Of a stretch of 18,233 nucleotides of DNA, positions 16,654 to 18,233 are shown one piece after another (position 1 is the first letter of the stretch; every line of letters begins with the position of its first letter). Made by a program: the position numbers and the translations under genes. The stretch spans positions 1 to 18,233 of the forward strand of contig CAJUFV010000030.1 of the NCBI GenBank assembly GCA_910585795.1. The letters run 5' to 3'. The notes beneath the pieces were generated by a model. That model was given only the letters and a program-made list of their open reading frames with translations. It made no database searches and was not told the DNA's origin. This stretch comes from an uncultured Clostridia bacterium. GTDB lineage: Bacteria > Bacillota > Clostridia > UBA1381.

Positions 16654-17007
16654 ATGAATACAGTTAATACGCTTGATTTGGAAAAGCTCTCGACAGAGGA
16701 ATTACGGAGTTTGTTATATGAGCGGGCATCGGCAGAGCAATTTGAATTTTGTGATGAGCTTAGAAAGAAGCCTCGTGAGTATATTATGGAAATGGCATAC
16801 AAACATACGATATATGATGAATATATTTCATTGCTGGAGCAGGATTATTTGAATGAAGAACAGATAAAGTTTTTACTTCAATTTGAATGTCCTTTATCTA
16901 TATGCTATGATGCGTGGATGGATACAGATTATTCGTATATGGATATGCTTCGTGACGCAATAATGGAACGTGCTGATAATGAAATAAAAGAAATGAAAGC
17001 AGCATAA
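16654..17007 (+). CDS. DUF3848-like protein
   Basis: This 117-residue protein resembles, from memory, the DUF3848 family found in Clostridia and their mobile elements. Matching features are LLYERASAEQ near residues 20-30, REYIMEMAYKHTIYDEY near 47-63, the LEQDYLNEEQIKFLL stretch, CPLSICYDAW near 83-92, and a helical C-terminus. The family has no known function. The ATG at 16654 was chosen because GGAGG lies just before it. An in-frame upstream GTG would add six residues. It is the last gene of the array and is followed by a clear terminator. Confidence 0.65.
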   Translation: MNTVNTLDLEKLSTEELRSLLYERASAEQFEFCDELRKKPREYIMEMAYKHTIYDEYISLLEQDYLNEEQIKFLLQFECPLSICYDAWMDTDYSYMDMLRDAIMERADNEIKEMKAA

Positions 17008-17035
17008 AGAATAAGGAAAATTAACAATGTGAAAT

Positions 17036-17076
17036 AAGTGATATGGCGAGAGATTTCGTTATATCACTTGTTTTTT
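17036..17076 (+). terminator. intrinsic terminator ending the long array
   Basis: A 9-base-pair stem (17036-17044 with 17061-17069, arms AAGTGATAT and ATATCACTT) is followed by G and six T. It ends the plus-strand array and separates it from the strong promoter at 17093. Confidence 0.8.
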
Positions 17077-17092
17077 ATAAATTATATTTTTA

Positions 17093-17121
17093 TTGACATA
17101 TTCCAAGAAATATAGTATAAT
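17093..17121 (+). promoter_or_regulatory. consensus sigma-A promoter of the structured RNA and PBECR4 unit
   Basis: A perfect TTGACA (17093-17098), a 17-base spacer and a perfect TATAAT (17116-17121) form the best promoter in the window. Transcription should start near 17128-17131, at the 5' end of the structured RNA. Confidence 0.88.
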
Positions 17122-17128
17122 AATATTA

Positions 17129-17298
17129 GTGACAGGCAACAGGTGTGTCTGTTTAAGCGCAGATGTATATTGGCGCGCCGATATGCGTTGATATACGGAG
17201 CTTTCGGGAGGGGTTTGTGTAGTGTAACCTCAAATCGGCTTAGGCTATTGCTGAAAGAAAATACACTGAAAACTGCTCCGCTTTGCGGGGCAGTTTTT
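17129..17298 (+). ncRNA. candidate structured RNA or riboswitch-like leader
   Basis: About 170 nt without a credible ORF lie between a consensus promoter and an intrinsic terminator. Predicted pairings: a short 5' hairpin (17131-17135 with 17149-17153); a 12-base-pair hairpin with a CGCG loop (17162-17173 with 17178-17189, including G-T wobbles); GGGGTT (17210-17215) with AACCTC (17226-17231); and a long-range AGTGTA (17221-17226) with TACACT (17262-17267). The last two share a base and so could be alternative states. The terminator stem begins at 17271. The nuclease start codon follows only 20 bases after the T-run. No riboswitch, 6S, SRP or tmRNA signature is recognised. It may be a cis-regulator, an independent small RNA, or an RNA antitoxin. 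Confidence 0.6.
17271..17298 (+). terminator. intrinsic terminator directly upstream of the PBECR4 gene
   Basis: An 11-base-pair stem (17271-17281 with 17285-17295, one G-T wobble, three-base loop) runs into TTTTT. It is followed within seven bases by the AAAGGA ribosome-binding site of the next gene, so it would limit expression of that gene unless read through. Confidence 0.85.
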
Positions 17299-17317
17299 GC
17301 TATGAAAGGATTTTGTT

Positions 17318-17914
17318 ATGCAAGATAAATTACAACGTTGTGCAGAGGCATTTTCAAATTTATTAAATATACAATATAAAATAATAGTCGGACGAAAAGG
17401 CGAGCTTACAGAGATAATGATAGCTTTTGACAAGACGGAATTTGTGCATTTAGCTGGACTTCATAAGCTGACAGACAATGAATTTTTTCGTACAGCATCA
17501 AGGAAAAAAGTATTTGAATACATATTGGATGGGAAAGTTTTATATGCAACCGCAGCAAAAAGTGAGGAGTTTGAGCATGTGAGAGATAGGATAGATTATC
17601 TTGAATATTTAGAAGATATGCTTGACCGTAATGATATTATTTTTAAGTATAATTCAAAACAAAATATCTTTTCGCTAATACAAGCGGATTATCTGATGGA
17701 ATCAAAGCACGAAAATCAGGCAGTATATATATTTCTAGACAAAGTTGAAAATTCAAATTTGCATTTTTGCCGTTCTTTCTTTCCGAAAGGAGATAAAGAT
17801 TATACAGCAGGTCAAACGAAATATACTCTTTTATATAAAGAAAAAATTAATACGGCAAATGAGACAAGAGAGATACAATATAATAAATTACATAGAGATG
17901 ACACAGGCATTTGA
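17318..17914 (+). CDS. PBECR4-domain protein, predicted nuclease
   Basis: This 198-residue protein resembles, from memory, the PBECR4 group of the barnase/EndoU/colicin/RelE-like nuclease superfamily. That group is known from phage and conjugative-element polyvalent proteins and is common in gut Clostridia. Conserved-looking segments are FVHLAGLHKLTD at 42-53, IQADYLM at 121-127, YIFLD at 137-141, CRSFFPK at 151-157 and TKYTLLYKEKI at 167-177. His44, His49 and Lys50 could belong to the active site, but this is inference. AAAGGA lies seven bases before the ATG. It follows a structured RNA and terminator and precedes a small gene by 16 bases, a layout that fits a toxin or stress nuclease under RNA control. 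Activity is not established. Confidence 0.6.
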   Translation: MQDKLQRCAEAFSNLLNIQYKIIVGRKGELTEIMIAFDKTEFVHLAGLHKLTDNEFFRTASRKKVFEYILDGKVLYATAAKSEEFEHVRDRIDYLEYLEDMLDRNDIIFKYNSKQNIFSLIQADYLMESKHENQAVYIFLDKVENSNLHFCRSFFPKGDKDYTAGQTKYTLLYKEKINTANETREIQYNKLHRDDTGI

Positions 17915-17930
17915 TAAGGAGGTATCAGAT

Positions 17931-18137
17931 ATGTGCAATTTAAGTAAAGGTATAATTGAGGAAAGCCTTGCGGAAGGTCGTGCGGAAGGTCGTGCGGATA
18001 CATGGCTGGAGGCTATTCGTGGTCTTATGGAGAGTATGAAAATAACAGCAGAGCAGGCAATGACAGCATTAAAAGTTCCGCAGGATGAACGGTCAAAGTA
18101 CGAGGAGCTTTTGAAGCAATCAACACCAAAGGCATAA
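17931..18137 (+). CDS. small charged protein resembling Rpn-type C-terminal tails
   Basis: This 68-residue protein starts at the ATG after a strong AAGGAGG. It begins MCNLSKGI and contains AEGRAEGRAD, then a helical amphipathic end. Such sequences are common in Bacillota, both as tails of Rpn-type PD-(D/E)XK proteins and as stand-alone small proteins. The standalone function is unknown. It is probably co-transcribed with the PBECR4 gene and could be its modulator, which is inference. Confidence 0.6.
   Translation: MCNLSKGIIEESLAEGRAEGRADTWLEAIRGLMESMKITAEQAMTALKVPQDERSKYEELLKQSTPKA
17970..17993 (+). repeat. tandem 12-base repeat inside the small gene
   Basis: Two exact copies of GCGGAAGGTCGT lie head to tail and a third begins partially. 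They encode the AEGRAEGRA stretch, so copy-number change would stay in frame. Confidence 0.9.
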
Positions 18138-18181
18138 TATATTTTCGGTATCCCAAATAAAAAACGGTCTTAAAAATATTG

Positions 18182-18226
18182 AATAAGCGTCATGGCAGAT
18201 TTATCCGCTGTGCCGCTTATTTTTTT
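18182..18226 (+). terminator. intrinsic terminator ending the PBECR4 unit
   Basis: AATAAGCG (18182-18189) pairs with CGCTTATT (18214-18221), with a further partial stem inside the loop, followed by a T-run. It lies about 45 bases after the stop of the small gene, at the window end. Confidence 0.8.
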
Positions 18227-18233
18227 ATAAAAT

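Noticed and set aside
17172..17179. GGCGCGCC palindrome as a possible operator or restriction-related site
   Set aside because: It is part of the RNA hairpin tip, and a single copy gives no support for a separate function.
17143..17328. A 61-codon frame across the structured RNA
   Set aside because: It has no ribosome-binding site, runs through the terminator hairpin and shows no protein-like pattern.
1..18233. Integrase, transposase, relaxase, tRNA or CRISPR array marking an element boundary
   Set aside because: None could be recognised on either strand, so no attachment site or element end is claimed.

Overview
The window looks like a stretch of AT-rich chromosome or large mobile element from a gut-type Clostridia (Bacillota). 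The reasons are strong AGGAGG ribosome-binding sites, several sigma-A promoters with exact 17-base spacing, and proteins (a DUF3848-like protein, a DUF1419-like protein, a PBECR4-type nuclease) that I associate from memory with mobile and accessory regions of such bacteria. No rRNA, tRNA, CRISPR array, integrase, transposase or relaxase is visible, so the mobile character is an inference from gene content.

Region 1 (1-4500) is a set of single genes. It holds a lipoprotein with a ComEC-like metallo-beta-lactamase domain (+). A large MmeI-like fused restriction enzyme/adenine methyltransferase (-) converges on it across a bidirectional terminator. A divergently transcribed HU nucleoid protein (+) follows, with its own promoter and terminator.

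Region 2 (4553-4671) is a short promoter-to-terminator unit with no ORF. It carries a triple short repeat and a nested hairpin ending in a T-run, so it is a candidate small RNA or attenuating leader for what follows.

Region 3 (4783-17007) is a tightly packed, all-plus-strand array of twelve genes. In order they are: an SNF2/SF2 helicase with a zinc-finger insert, an unknown protein, a DnaN-like sliding clamp with a basic tail, a DUF1419-like protein, a RavA/MoxR-type AAA+ ATPase, a small helical protein, a single-stranded DNA-binding protein (SSB), an unknown protein, a ViaA-like von Willebrand factor A (VWA) protein, two large conserved mobile-element-type hypotheticals, a small membrane protein and a DUF3848-like protein (the last unknowns and membrane protein bring the list past twelve if counted individually). 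The combination of helicase, clamp, SSB and a RavA-ViaA chaperone pair in one apparent operon suggests a DNA-processing or replication-support module, or possibly a defence system. This is the most interesting part of the window.

Region 4 (17093-18226) is a separate unit. A consensus promoter drives a structured RNA of about 170 nt that ends in an intrinsic terminator. Directly behind it lie a PBECR4-type predicted nuclease and a small charged protein, then a final terminator. This layout resembles RNA-controlled toxin loci or riboswitch-type attenuation, and I do not recognise the RNA.
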